A stretch of 64,000 nucleotides of DNA from Hymenobacter arizonensis (GCF_900115775.1 NZ_FOXS01000001.1:682001-746000); one strand, 5' to 3'. Positions 38,775 to 47,607 are shown, counted from the stretch's first letter. The notes: generated by a model from the letters alone, not told the origin. Made by a program: numbers and translations.

Positions 38775-40397
38775 TTAAGCCATTTTATACATTTTCTGAC
38801 GCTGCATTTTGAGCGTCTCGTCGGCCAGGTACTCTTCGTAGTTCATGCGGCGGTCGATGATGCCTTCGGGTGTGAGCTCGATGATGCGGTTGGCCACCGT
38901 GTCGATGAACTGCAGGTCGTGTGAGGCAAACAACAGCGAGCCGGGATAGTCGCGCAAGGCGTTGTTCAGCGCCGTGATGCTTTCCAGGTCCAAATGGTTG
39001 GTTGGGTCGTCGAGCACTTGCACGTTGCCACCCTCCAGCATCATCTTAGACAGCATGCAGCGCACTTTTTCGCCTCCGCTGAGTACGTTGCTCTTCTTCT
39101 GCGATTCTTCGCCGGAAAAAAGCATACGGCCTAGCCAGCCGCGCACAAAGCTTTCATCTTTATCAACCGAATACTGACGGAGCCAGTCCACCAGGTTTAG
39201 CTCGCCCGACTCGAAATAACGGTTGTTTTCCTTCGGAAAGTAGCTGGGCGTAATAGTAGTGCCCCATTTCACCTCCCCCGTGGCGGGCTTGGCTTCATTG
39301 AATAAGATGTCGAAGAGGAGGGAAGCGGCGCGGTCGTCGCGGCCCACAATGGCCACCTTGTCTTTCTTGTCGAGCGTGAAGCTCACGTTCTTGAACACCG
39401 TCTGGCCGTCGACTTTAGCGCTCAGGTTGTCCACGCTGAGCAGCTGGTTGCCGGGCTCACGCTCCGACTTGAAGGCGATGTAAGGATAGCGACGCGAGCT
39501 GGGCTTGATGTCTTCCAGGGTCAGCTTTTGCAGCAGCTTCTGGCGGCTAGTAGCCTGCTTCGACTTCGAAGCGTTGGCCGAGAAGCGGCGCACAAATTCT
39601 TCGAGTTCCTTGCGGCGGTCTTCGGTTTTCTTGTTGGCGTCCTGGCGCTGGCGCAGCACGAGCTGGCTGCTTTCGTACCAGAACGAGTAGTTGCCGGGGT
39701 ACATCGTAATTTTGCCGAAGTCCAGGTCGGCCATGTAGTTGCACACGGCATCGAGGAAGTGGCGGTCGTGGCTCACTACAATCACCGTGTTCTGGAAGCT
39801 GTCGAGGAAATTTTCGAGCCAGAGTACGCTCTCGGCGTCGAGGTTGTTGGTGGGTTCGTCCAGCAGTAGCACGTCGGGGTTGCCAAACAGGGCCTGGGCC
39901 AGCAGCACGCGCACTTTTTCGCTAGCGCCGAGGTCGGCCATCAGCGAATGGTGCTTGTCTTCCACAATGCCAAGGCCGGAGAGCAGCTCGGCCGCTTCGT
40001 ACTCAGCATTCCACCCTTCCAGGTCGGCAAACTCGCCTTCGAGCTCGGCAGCGCGCTCACCGTCGGCGTCGCTAAAATCAGCTTTGGCGTAGAGGGCGTC
40101 CTTCTCCGTCATCACCGCATACAGGCGCTGGTGGCCCTGAATCACGGTTTGGAGCACGGGCTGTTCGTCGTAGGCAAACTGGTTCTGCTTAAGAACAGCC
40201 AAGCGCTGGCCGGCGGGCATCTCCACTGAGCCCGTGTTGGGCTCAAGCTCGCCGGAGAGAATCTTCAGAAACGTGGATTTGCCTGCCCCATTGGCGCCAA
40301 TAAGGCCGTAGCAGTTGCCGGGCAAGAATTTAGCGGTAACGTCTTCAAACAGGATGCGCTTGCCGTAGCGCAGGCTCACATTGGTGGTGGAAATCAT
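38775..40397 (-). CDS. ABC-F family ATPase, YbiT-like
   Basis: 540 aa, two ABC cassettes with no membrane domain, so a ribosome-associated ABC-F translation factor. Cassette 1: Walker A GANGAGKSTFL, Walker B LLLDEPTNNLDAES, but the signature is the weak LGASEKV. Cassette 2: Walker A is degenerate (VGRDDRAAS), the signature LSGGEKV is intact and Walker B reads VLDDPTNHLDLES with Asp at the usual Glu position. Similar asymmetry is known in YbiT-type proteins. The linker between the cassettes (KKTEDRRKELEEFVRRFSAN) is the PtIM. Resistance function is not implied. Confidence 0.87.
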   Translation of the reverse strand: MISTTNVSLRYGKRILFEDVTAKFLPGNCYGLIGANGAGKSTFLKILSGELEPNTGSVEMPAGQRLAVLKQNQFAYDEQPVLQTVIQGHQRLYAVMTEKDALYAKADFSDADGERAAELEGEFADLEGWNAEYEAAELLSGLGIVEDKHHSLMADLGASEKVRVLLAQALFGNPDVLLLDEPTNNLDAESVLWLENFLDSFQNTVIVVSHDRHFLDAVCNYMADLDFGKITMYPGNYSFWYESSQLVLRQRQDANKKTEDRRKELEEFVRRFSANASKSKQATSRQKLLQKLTLEDIKPSSRRYPYIAFKSEREPGNQLLSVDNLSAKVDGQTVFKNVSFTLDKKDKVAIVGRDDRAASLLFDILFNEAKPATGEVKWGTTITPSYFPKENNRYFESGELNLVDWLRQYSVDKDESFVRGWLGRMLFSGEESQKKSNVLSGGEKVRCMLSKMMLEGGNVQVLDDPTNHLDLESITALNNALRDYPGSLLFASHDLQFIDTVANRIIELTPEGIIDRRMNYEEYLADETLKMQRQKMYKMA

Positions 40398-40449
40398 TCA
40401 GTCAGAAAATAATAGCAAACAAAAAAGCGCGCAGGTACGCGCTGAGCCG

Positions 40450-40457
40450 CAAAATTA
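40450..40457 (-). promoter_or_regulatory. ABC-F gene promoter -7 box
   Basis: TAATTTTG on the minus strand, exact TAnnTTTG match, about 50 nt before the start codon; no clear -33 element. Confidence 0.4.
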
Positions 40458-40677
40458 CGCAATAGCGCGCGGGCTAATATCCGGACCGCAAAAAGTAGGC
40501 CCGGTTCGGATGAAAATAACTGACTAACTGACGAATTAGTGCCATGGTAATTCGCGAAAAAAGTTGATGCACCAATGAAAAAACACATTTTATATAACTT
40601 CTGAGCAGAAGAGCAAGTATAAAAAGCGAAACGGCCAGCTTGGCCGGTTATTTCTCACTTTAAAACAACCTTCGGGC

Positions 40678-41157
40678 ATGGCTGACCATTCAATAACACC
40701 AGAAAACAACGGCATGCGAATGGGCATAATCACGGCCGTAGCATTGATGGCGTACACAGGAATTGCTGCACTGGCCGGCTTCCTTGACAAAATTGAGGCT
40801 GGCACACTCGATATCCTGATATTGATTGTGGGTGTAGTGATGGCCATCAGGCGCTTCAAAAAATCGCGCGGCAACAAAATGTCCTATCTGCAGGGATATG
40901 GCACTGGCGTGGTCACGGCCATTGTGGCTTCGGTATTGCTGGCGGGCTTCTTCTGGCTAATCGGTGGCCTTAGCGATGGCGTGATGGGCTCGGTAGAACG
41001 CATTCAAGCCCGCGACCTGTTCGGAGCCGACCTTGGTATTCTTATCGGCGGACTAGGTATTATCTTGCTTGGCTCCATGACTGGGGTAATCACCTCACTG
41101 GTTGCCATGCAGTATTTTAAGAGTCCCGACCACCAGCCCGTGGCCAGCCTAGACTAG
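40678..41157 (+). CDS. DUF4199-family membrane protein
   Basis: 159 aa. Four hydrophobic helices: MGIITAVALMAYTGIAALAG, LDILILIVGVVMAIRRF, VVTAIVASVLLAGFFWLIGG and LGILIGGLGIILLGSMTGVI. The central MSYLQGYGTGVVTAI is the typical DUF4199 signature of Bacteroidota. Function unknown. Starts at ATG 40678 after a 280-bp AT-rich gap in which I see nothing beyond the ABC-F promoter. Confidence 0.82.
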   Translation: MADHSITPENNGMRMGIITAVALMAYTGIAALAGFLDKIEAGTLDILILIVGVVMAIRRFKKSRGNKMSYLQGYGTGVVTAIVASVLLAGFFWLIGGLSDGVMGSVERIQARDLFGADLGILIGGLGIILLGSMTGVITSLVAMQYFKSPDHQPVASLD

Positions 41158-41338
41158 GCCTTCGTACCGCAGTAATTCATGGGAAGCAGCAAGGACTAAT
41201 GTGCTTGCTGCTTCTTTTTTGAATATATCGAAAAATAAATTTTTATAATAAAAGTTAGAAGAAAGAGAAACTAACCATTACCTTTCGAACAATTAGCACC
41301 TGAACTGCAAGAATCTTCACCCCATACTCTTGGTTTTT

Positions 41339-41749
41339 ATGTATAAAATCATATTTACTCTTTTAGGCTTGTTTCTCACTTTGGGCTCGTTTTCCGCCCA
41401 TGCCCAAATGGCCGACCGCATGTCGGAGCACCCCGCGTTCAGCACTGCTTCGATAAGCAAGGCGGCGGGCGATGATGCTCTTATTATGACCCGGGAAATG
41501 ACGAACCGGCTGCACCTCAACGAAGGGCAGTTTTTGCATCTGTTGCCGCTAAACCGGACCCGCTTGGTGGGCCTGAAGCAAATCAACCGCGAGTACCGCA
41601 ACGACCCGGCCACCCGCACCGCCAAAATTGCTGAGTTGGAGGCTCAGTACGAAGAGGCTTGCAGCCGCGTGCTTACCCCTTCGCAGCTCAGCCAATTGCA
41701 GCATGACAACGACCATTCGGCTACGGCCCCCGGCCCTGGCCTGGGCTAG
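41339..41749 (+). CDS. Small exported helical protein, paralog of the gene at 28223
   Basis: 136 aa from ATG 41339 (an in-frame TTG lies at 41330), signal peptide MYKIIFTLLGLFLTLGSFSAHAQ. The mature chain is helical. MTREMTNRLHLNEGQFL aligns with LTRALADRIHFNEAQYL of the 28223 protein, and EEACSRVLTPSQLSQLQ with ESDLMYLLKPQQLVAYQ. Both are the size of Spy/CpxP-like periplasmic chaperones, but the identification is only by resemblance. Ends in a flexible Ala/Pro/Gly tail. Confidence 0.72.
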   Translation: MYKIIFTLLGLFLTLGSFSAHAQMADRMSEHPAFSTASISKAAGDDALIMTREMTNRLHLNEGQFLHLLPLNRTRLVGLKQINREYRNDPATRTAKIAELEAQYEEACSRVLTPSQLSQLQHDNDHSATAPGPGLG

Positions 41750-41770
41750 TACCCGCACCGCTTAACGCCA

Positions 41771-41806
41771 AAAAAAGGCCCGCCAAATGATTGGCGGGCC
41801 TTTTTT
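41771..41806. terminator. Bidirectional terminator
   Basis: 16-bp perfect stem AAAAAAGGCCCGCCAA with its complement, 4-nt loop, T runs on both strands; between convergent genes. Confidence 0.9.
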
Positions 41807-41807
41807 A

Positions 41808-42227
41808 TTAGTTGCTGCGGGGAGTGAGTGGGTCAATCAGGACTTCGGTGACGGTGCCGATGGGGCCGAAGCGGATGCTTAAGCATGGCGCCCCGGAGCG
41901 GGCCCGGCGGCCTTCGCAATGGGTGCCGGGCTCCAGGTAGTAGTAATACACCTTTTCGGTGCCGGCACGAAGCTCTTCTTCATCGGGAGGCCCCAGCAGG
42001 GCCGTAACGTCGTTGGCGCGCGCCTCGTAGAGTTCCTCCTTGGCGCTGACCAGGGCTGGCACGGCGCTGCTGCGCATGTTGCGGCAGGCGTAAGGGTCGC
42101 TGCGCCAGGTCTTGGCATCGAAGTCCGGAAGCTCGCGCAGGGAGTGGCCACAGCCCATCATGAGGCTGCTAAGTGCAAGCAGAACCAGAAAACGAGACCG
42201 TTGGAAAGGCGAAGAAGAAATGAACAT
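41808..42227 (-). CDS. Lipoprotein with BamE-like C-terminal region
   Basis: 139 aa. Lipoprotein signal ending LSSLMMGC. The second half, with ANDVTALLGPPDEEEL, EKVYYYYLEP and LSIRFGPIGTVTEVLID, has the beta-hairpin pattern of SmpA/OmlA (BamE)-type domains. The true BamE is normally shorter and this assignment is tentative. Likely a periplasm-facing or surface lipoprotein. Transcribed away from the L,D-transpeptidase-like gene. Confidence 0.65.
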   Translation of the reverse strand: MFISSSPFQRSRFLVLLALSSLMMGCGHSLRELPDFDAKTWRSDPYACRNMRSSAVPALVSAKEELYEARANDVTALLGPPDEEELRAGTEKVYYYYLEPGTHCEGRRARSGAPCLSIRFGPIGTVTEVLIDPLTPRSN

Positions 42228-42348
42228 CAGAATAAAATAAGGGTAACCGAAGCAGCGTTCTCGGTTAACAAGCGAAACTAAGCACTAAATTTGGGGTACT
42301 TGTGTATAAGGCTAACCTAGAAATGTTCAAAACCGAATAAAGGAGTTG

Positions 42349-43134
42349 ATGTCATCAATGTTTGGGAAGTTTTTTAAGGTCGGCGTGCTTTTGGCCGTTT
42401 TGTCGCCTGTTGGGCACTTGGCAGCGCAACGGGCTCCGGCAGCCGCGGTCAACGCGCTGCCACCAGCAGCGCAACGGGCATACTATCAAACCGCTTTCGA
42501 GCAGAAGGCGGCTCAACTGTATATAAAGCTCGGCCTAAGCGCCGATGGCCTGCCGCTTTCTGTGTTTCGGAAAGGGCTGGTGGGCTACTATAACCTGCGG
42601 CCGGCAGGCAAGCGCACCAGTGCCCCGCCAGTGCTCACCCTCCTGGATTTTAGCCGTCCCAGCAAGCAGAAGCGCCTGTGGGTGATTAATGTGGAGCAAG
42701 GCAAGGTGTTGTTTCACACCCTGGTAGCCCACGGCAAGGCCAGCGGAGCCGACGTGCCCGTGGCTTTTTCTAACAAAAACGGGTCGGAAATGAGCAGCCT
42801 GGGGTTCTATCGCACCGCAGCCACTACCTACACCGGCAAGCACGGCCTCTCGCTCCGGCTCATTGGCCTCGACCCAGGCTTCAACACCAATGCCGAGAGC
42901 CGGGCAGTGGTGGTGCACGGGGCCGAATACGTGTGCCAGGACTTTGTGAAATCGCACGGCCGCCTGGGCCGGAGCCAGGGCTGCCCGGCCTTGCCGGTGG
43001 CCGAAACCACGGCCATTGTGAAGGCGATAAAGGGCGGAAGCGTGATGTACCTGCACGGACCAGAAGAAGCGGGCTACCGCTCGCGCTGGCTGAATGTGGA
43101 TACGGCCGTGACCGCCTTCGCGGGCCTGCAGTAG
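42349..43134 (+). CDS. L,D-transpeptidase catalytic-domain protein (YkuD_2)
   Basis: 261 aa from ATG 42349; ATG 42358 is an alternative, 12 nt after a strong AGGAG at 42341-42345 that supports one of these two starts. Signal peptide ends near GHLAAQ. The C-terminal domain fits PF13645: LWVINVEQGKVLFHTLVAHG, GLDPGFNTNAESRAVVVHGA and the catalytic Cys in RSQGCPALPV. Members are thought to cross-link or modify peptidoglycan, but the family is poorly studied. Envelope-acting; monocistronic. Confidence 0.87.
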   Translation: MSSMFGKFFKVGVLLAVLSPVGHLAAQRAPAAAVNALPPAAQRAYYQTAFEQKAAQLYIKLGLSADGLPLSVFRKGLVGYYNLRPAGKRTSAPPVLTLLDFSRPSKQKRLWVINVEQGKVLFHTLVAHGKASGADVPVAFSNKNGSEMSSLGFYRTAATTYTGKHGLSLRLIGLDPGFNTNAESRAVVVHGAEYVCQDFVKSHGRLGRSQGCPALPVAETTAIVKAIKGGSVMYLHGPEEAGYRSRWLNVDTAVTAFAGLQ

Positions 43135-43254
43135 CCCGCGGGCAGAATTGGGATAACCAGAAAGAAAAGGGCGCGTTAAAAGGCCATTGGGCAAAACCCG
43201 GTGGCTACGGCTAGGGGCCGTGCCTTTTTCACTTCACCATTCCCTTTTCCTTCC

Positions 43255-44067
43255 ATGCAACTCAATCTCCGCTTCATCATTGCCATTATTGTGGCGGCGG
43301 TGTCCCTTTTTGGTTACTACTTCAACACCTCGAAAAACGAGATAACCGGCGAAACCCAGCACGTGAGCATGAGCGCCGACCAGGAAATAGCTCTTGGGCT
43401 TCAGGCCGCTCCCTCCATGGCCGCTCAGTACGGCGGCGTCAGCACCAATGCCCAGGCCCGGGCGGCCGTGCAGCAAGTGGGGCAAAAACTCATTGCCAGC
43501 ACCAAAGCCAGTCAAACGCCCTACAAATTTCAGTTTCACCTGCTGGCCGACGATAAGACCATCAACGCCTTCGCCCTGCCCGGCGGCCAGATTTTCATTA
43601 CTGAAGGCCTGCTGAAAAACCTTAAGACCGAGGCCCAGCTAGCCGGCGTGCTGGCGCATGAGATTGGCCACGTGGTGGGCCGCCACTCAGCGGCGCAGGT
43701 AGCCAAGTCTAACCTAACGCAGGGCCTGGCCGGCGCGGCAACCATTGCCTCTTATGACCCCAACAGCCCGGGCAGCTCGATTGCCAAGGCCGCCATTGCC
43801 GCAGCCATTGCCAAGGTAGTGAGCATGCGCTTCAGCCGCAACGATGAGCTGGAGGCCGACAAGCTGGCCGTGGATTTCACACCCCAGGCCGGCTACGACC
43901 CCCGCGCCATGATTGAGGTAATGAATATTCTGGCGCAGGCGGGTGGCCGTAGCTCCACACCAGAGTTCATGAGCACTCACCCTGACCCCGGCAACCGCAT
44001 TGCGTTGCTGGAGCAGGAAATTACTGCCGACTTCCCGCAGGGTGTGCCGGCTGGGCTTAAGAACTAA
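43255..44067 (+). CDS. M48-family zinc metalloprotease
   Basis: 270 aa from ATG 43255 with an uncleaved or signal-anchor helix (FIIAIIVAAVSLFGYYF). The zinc site is LAHEIGHVVGRHSA, with the third ligand Glu in NDELEADKLAVDF. The segment FALPGGQIFITEGLL is characteristic of the BepA/YfgC and LoiP subgroup, which act in periplasmic protein quality control. No TPR domain follows, so it is closer to LoiP/YggG. Its stop is followed at once by the palindromic element. Confidence 0.9.
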   Translation: MQLNLRFIIAIIVAAVSLFGYYFNTSKNEITGETQHVSMSADQEIALGLQAAPSMAAQYGGVSTNAQARAAVQQVGQKLIASTKASQTPYKFQFHLLADDKTINAFALPGGQIFITEGLLKNLKTEAQLAGVLAHEIGHVVGRHSAAQVAKSNLTQGLAGAATIASYDPNSPGSSIAKAAIAAAIAKVVSMRFSRNDELEADKLAVDFTPQAGYDPRAMIEVMNILAQAGGRSSTPEFMSTHPDPGNRIALLEQEITADFPQGVPAGLKN

Positions 44068-44269
44068 TCTGAACCACGGATTCATGCGGATTTTTCGGAT
44101 TTCGCGGATTTTGTAGACGGTTCACCCAAATTTTTAAATTGCAAAAGGCCACTCGACAGAGTGGCCTTTTTTGCTATTAATGCCAAAGCATGTGGTTCAG
44201 ATTTGAAACTTTTGTGGCGTCTACAAAATCCGCGAAATCCGAAAAATCCGCATGAATCCGTGGTTCAGA
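44068..44269. repeat. GGATT-type palindromic element, copy 2
   Basis: Perfect 51-bp inverted repeat (44068-44118 and 44219-44269), each arm with four GGATT units spaced 9-10 bp and the tip TCTGAACCACGGATT. Central hairpin 44141-44174. The right tip contains the TGA stop codon of the LON-domain gene on the minus strand. Confidence 0.9.
44141..44174. terminator. Central hairpin of GGATT element copy 2
   Basis: 14-bp stem GCAAAAGGCCACTC with its complement and 4-nt loop, T-rich after it; likely bidirectional terminator. Same core (AAGGCCACTC/GAGTGGCCTT) as in copy 1. Confidence 0.8.
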
Positions 44270-44900
44270 AATTAGGCGGAGTCAGGTTTTTGAAATGGCC
44301 ATTTAGGCGTACTCGTTCTTTGAGGCGTTCGGTTTCTAGCACTACCGGGAGGATGGTGTCGAGGTGGTCGCGCACCATTTCCTGGCGTTCGAGTTCGCTG
44401 GTAGTGGCCAGGAGCTGATATTCCTGCTCGGTGCTGAAGCCGATGTGGTGGGCCACATCGAAAATGCAGTAATCGGGGGCCAGTTCCAGCAACAGCTTGC
44501 GCAGGCCGAGGGCTTCGTAGAGCTGCCGCACCTGTTTGGCAATGATTTCGCGCAGCACCGGGTCGGGTACTTCGTCCTGCACCACGTCTTCAACCTGGCC
44601 GCCGGCGTAGAGCTTGCCGGGGGCCTGGCGGTAAAATTTGTTGATGCGAAACACGCCCACGGCCTTCGTCTTGATGTCGAGCTCGCCGCTTGAGTACGTC
44701 TGCTCTACGCTGAGCAGGCGCATCTCGGTGCCCAGCTCGCTCAGGGAATCGTCGAGGTAGGGCGGGATGCCGAAGGTGATATTTTGCTCAATGCACTCGC
44801 GTACCAGCTGGCGGTAGCGGGGCTCAAAGATGTGCAGGTTGAGTTTTTCCCCGGGAAAAACCACCAGGTTGAGCGGAAACAGCGGTAACATGCGCGGCAT
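44265..44900 (-). CDS. LON substrate-binding-domain protein
   Basis: 211 aa. A stand-alone LON N-terminal (LON_substr_bdg) domain: MLPLFPLNLVVFPGEKLNLHIF and EPRYRQLVRECIE at the start, beta-strands GVFRINKFYRQAPGKLYAGG, then helices. There is no AAA+ or protease part, so it is not Lon itself; such proteins may bind unfolded or modified clients, but the role is unknown. The stop codon falls inside the palindromic element. Confidence 0.85.
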   Translation of the reverse strand: MPRMLPLFPLNLVVFPGEKLNLHIFEPRYRQLVRECIEQNITFGIPPYLDDSLSELGTEMRLLSVEQTYSSGELDIKTKAVGVFRINKFYRQAPGKLYAGGQVEDVVQDEVPDPVLREIIAKQVRQLYEALGLRKLLLELAPDYCIFDVAHHIGFSTEQEYQLLATTSELERQEMVRDHLDTILPVVLETERLKERVRLNGHFKNLTPPNF

Positions 44901-45055
44901 GGCAGGCGAAACGAAAGAAGAGAACTAAGGCCTCAACAAACGAGACCGTTGATTGGGTTTAACTGCGCCCGATGGAAAGCACAGAAACGCCCAGCCAAAC
45001 GGCCGCGGAAGCAGGCGAAAGGTAGGAGTGAATAGCGAAACACCGCCCCTCGCCC

Positions 45056-45063
45056 TACTTTTG
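45056..45063 (+). promoter_or_regulatory. mtgA promoter -7 box
   Basis: TACTTTTG, exact TAnnTTTG match, ending only 5 nt before the mtgA ATG at 45069, so the message would be leaderless or begin at a later start codon. Confidence 0.4.
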
Positions 45064-45068
45064 CCCCA

Positions 45069-45833
45069 ATGGCCGCTACCCCGCTACTTCCCAACGCCTC
45101 AGTTTTGCTCAAAAAAGCCATCCGGCTGCTGCTGCAGGTGGGCACGGCGCTGTTTTTGGCTTCGGTGGCGTGGGTGTTGATTTATCGGTGGGTGGCGCCG
45201 CCCGCCACCTGGCTCATGCTGGAGCGGCGAGCCCACGCGCCCATCGGCAAGGGCTACTACGGCATCCAGGAAGACTCCCGGCAAATTAGCTACCGATTCC
45301 GGACCTTGGACGAGGTGGCGCCGGCCGTGCCGCTGGCCTTGGTGGCGGCCGAAGACCAGCGCTTTCTCATTCATCGCGGGTTCGACTTCGATGCCATGGC
45401 CAAAGCAGCTAAGCGTAACTGGAACGGCGACGGCACCCGCATTGTGGGTGGCAGCACTATTTCGCAGCAAGTAGCCAAAAACGTGTTTCTGTGGCACGGG
45501 CGCAGCTACGTGCGCAAAGTGGCCGAAGCGTATTTCACCGTACTCATCGAGTTTTTGTGGAACAAGCGGCGCATCATGGAAATGTATTTGAGCGTGGCCG
45601 AGATGGGCGACTGCACCTTTGGGGTGGAGGCGGCCAGCCAGCGTTACTTTGGCAAATCGGCCAGCAAGGTCACGCCCGCCGAAGCGGCCCTGCTGGCGGG
45701 CGTGCTACCCAACCCACTGCGGTTTAGGGCTTCCAACCCGGGGCCGGTGGCGCGGGCTAAGCAGCAACGCGTACTGCGCAACATGCGCCGCCTGGGCGGC
45801 ACCTCTTACGTCAACACTCTTCTGAACCATTAG
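45069..45833 (+). CDS. mtgA: Monofunctional peptidoglycan glycosyltransferase
   Basis: 254 aa. One N-terminal membrane anchor (LLLQVGTALFLASVAWVLIY) and a GT51 domain: catalytic Glu in AAEDQRFLIHRGFDFDAMAK, the GGSTISQQVAKNVFL motif, RKVAEAYFTVLIEFLWNKRRIMEMYL and AALLAGVLPNPLRF. It polymerises glycan strands from lipid II without a transpeptidase domain. Followed 2 bp later by the DUF4440-like lipoprotein gene, so the two may be co-transcribed. Confidence 0.92.
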   Translation: MAATPLLPNASVLLKKAIRLLLQVGTALFLASVAWVLIYRWVAPPATWLMLERRAHAPIGKGYYGIQEDSRQISYRFRTLDEVAPAVPLALVAAEDQRFLIHRGFDFDAMAKAAKRNWNGDGTRIVGGSTISQQVAKNVFLWHGRSYVRKVAEAYFTVLIEFLWNKRRIMEMYLSVAEMGDCTFGVEAASQRYFGKSASKVTPAEAALLAGVLPNPLRFRASNPGPVARAKQQRVLRNMRRLGGTSYVNTLLNH

Positions 45834-45859
45834 CCATGAGCATCCTTCAGCCTTTAGTT

Positions 45860-46321
45860 ATGAAAACCTTGCTGGGAGGCCTTGCGCTTAGCCTGGGCGG
45901 GTGTGCGGCCGGCTCGCAGCCGGGTGGGGCGGGGCAAGCTTCGGAGGCTACCGCTGCAGCAGCTATTCGGCAAGTGCTCACCACCCAAACTGCTGCCTGG
46001 AATAGGGGCGACATCCCAGGTTTTATGGAAGGATATTGGAAGTCGGACTCGCTGGTGTTTCTCGGCCGGAAGGGGCCAACCTATGGCTGGCAGCAAACGC
46101 TGGACAACTACAAGAAGGGTTACCCGGATGCGGCGGCCATGGGCCAGCTCGATTTCAGTGGCCTGCGCGTGACGGTGCTCAACCCCAATGCGGCCCAGGT
46201 AATTGGCCGGTGGCACCTAGCCCGGCCCGTGGCCGGCGATGTGCAAGGGCACTTCCTGCTGGTGATGCGGCAAATTGACGGGAAGTGGGTGGTTGCGGCC
46301 GACCACACCAATAGCCAATAA
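45860..46321 (+). CDS. DUF4440/SnoaL-like lipoprotein
   Basis: 153 aa from ATG 45860, which begins a lipoprotein signal (MKTLLGGLALSLGGC); an upstream ATG at 45836 is less likely. The mature part is a NTF2-like fold: IRQVLTTQTAAWNRGDIPGFMEGYW, SDSLVFLGRKGPTYGW, ARPVAGDVQGHFLLVMRQIDGKWVVAADHT in pieces GHFLLVMRQIDGKW and VVAADHT. Such proteins bind small ligands or act as hydrolases or isomerases; no substrate can be named. It closely follows mtgA. Confidence 0.82.
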   Translation: MKTLLGGLALSLGGCAAGSQPGGAGQASEATAAAAIRQVLTTQTAAWNRGDIPGFMEGYWKSDSLVFLGRKGPTYGWQQTLDNYKKGYPDAAAMGQLDFSGLRVTVLNPNAAQVIGRWHLARPVAGDVQGHFLLVMRQIDGKWVVAADHTNSQ

Positions 46322-46344
46322 GAAGCTCTCGGAACTGCCGACGC

Positions 46345-47502
46345 TTACTCGCTGGCTTTCTCAATAATCGTCTCCACCGGTTGTTCAGGAATGGGCTCGT
46401 TCACAATCAGCCCAAGGCTGGCGGCGTGGGCGGCGGCAGTGGCATAGTCGGGCACCAGCAGCATGGGCACGCCTTCGGTGTGCAGCTCTTTGGTGATAGG
46501 GCCTACCAGCAGGGCGCGGGCTGGCACCTGCACGTCGCGGATGTAGATGGCCAGAATGCGGCCGGGGTGCTGCCGCACCACTTCCCGGTAGATGCGGGCA
46601 TCTTCCTGGCCGCTGTCGCCGAGGAGCACGAAAGATAGATTGGGATAAGCGCCAAGCACGTCGTTGATTTCGTGCAGCTTGTGCGCAAAGTGAACGGCCG
46701 CCGAGCCCACCACGCCGGGCGGCGGAGAATTTTTGGGACGGGAAATGCCCAAATCGCGGAGCAGGAGCGGGCCGGGGGGCATCTCGTGGATGCCCATGAA
46801 CTCATCGAGCATGTCGTAGAGGTTCCAGGGGCTGCTGCTCACGTAGAAAAACGGGTTGTCGGGCCGATTGGTGCGGCCACGCTGCAGGCGGCGGTAGAAG
46901 TCGGCCACTCCCACGTAGGGGAGTCGGGAGTGGGCGTTGCTGAAGAGCGTGCGGCCGAGCATTTTCAGCACGTTGGTGGCGCTGGTTTCGAAAACGGTGT
47001 CGTCGAGGTCGCTGATGACGCCGAACTCGGCCGTGGGCGGTGGCACCAGCACCAGCGCCGACGCTTGCACCAGCGGCAGCGGGGGCCGAAACTGCCGGGG
47101 CAGTCGCGAAACCTTCACCGGCACCGGGTACCAGAGGTAGGCCACCGGCTCGGGCAGGGCCTGGGGCTCAATGATGAGCGTGAAGTAGCCCTCGTCGTCA
47201 GTCGTGACGAGGTGCTGGCTGCCATCGGGCAGCTCGGCCACGAGGTCGGCCCCGGCTACTTCGCGGCTATTGAAGCGGCGCACCATGCTTCGGAAATTGC
47301 GCCAGCGCGAGTCAGTTGCGGCTTGGGCCGTGAGGCCGCGGTCGGCCAGCAGGCGCCCTTTGATGTAGAACCGGGCGGCCGTGCCGTAGCTGCGGTAGGC
47401 ATCGAGCTGCAGCGGGCGCAGCAAGCCCGCGCGCGCCGTGGAGCGCGTGAGGAGGTGGTCGGTCCATTCGGTGAAGGTAGAAAGGGCGTCGAGCAGCTTC
47501 AT
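46345..47502 (-). CDS. App1-type phosphatase domain protein (DUF2183)
   Basis: 385 aa. HAD-like active site ISDLDDTVFETSATN (DxDxT/V) near residue 190, FYVSSSPWNLYDMLDEF, and FVLLGDSGQEDARIYREVV match the App1 phosphatidate phosphatase domain (PF09949). The N-terminal half (about 1-170) contains a beta-rich LVTTDDEGYFTLII stretch. Yeast App1 dephosphorylates phosphatidate; in bacteria the substrate is unknown. No signal peptide is evident. Convergent with the DUF4440-like gene across 23 bp. Confidence 0.87.
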   Translation of the reverse strand: MKLLDALSTFTEWTDHLLTRSTARAGLLRPLQLDAYRSYGTAARFYIKGRLLADRGLTAQAATDSRWRNFRSMVRRFNSREVAGADLVAELPDGSQHLVTTDDEGYFTLIIEPQALPEPVAYLWYPVPVKVSRLPRQFRPPLPLVQASALVLVPPPTAEFGVISDLDDTVFETSATNVLKMLGRTLFSNAHSRLPYVGVADFYRRLQRGRTNRPDNPFFYVSSSPWNLYDMLDEFMGIHEMPPGPLLLRDLGISRPKNSPPPGVVGSAAVHFAHKLHEINDVLGAYPNLSFVLLGDSGQEDARIYREVVRQHPGRILAIYIRDVQVPARALLVGPITKELHTEGVPMLLVPDYATAAAHAASLGLIVNEPIPEQPVETIIEKASE

Positions 47503-47607
47503 GTGGCAAACCTACGGCTTGCAGCCCGCAACCGCCAAGGTTGGCCGCCAGCGCCGTGCTTGCGTAGAATGGCCATGCCTGAAAATTCGGGTTGCTTTGC
47601 TCCACCT

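Noticed and set aside
46672..47607. N-terminal extension of the topoisomerase IB frame
   Set aside because: It is antisense to the App1-type gene, His/Gly/Arg-rich without homology, and family members start near 47608.
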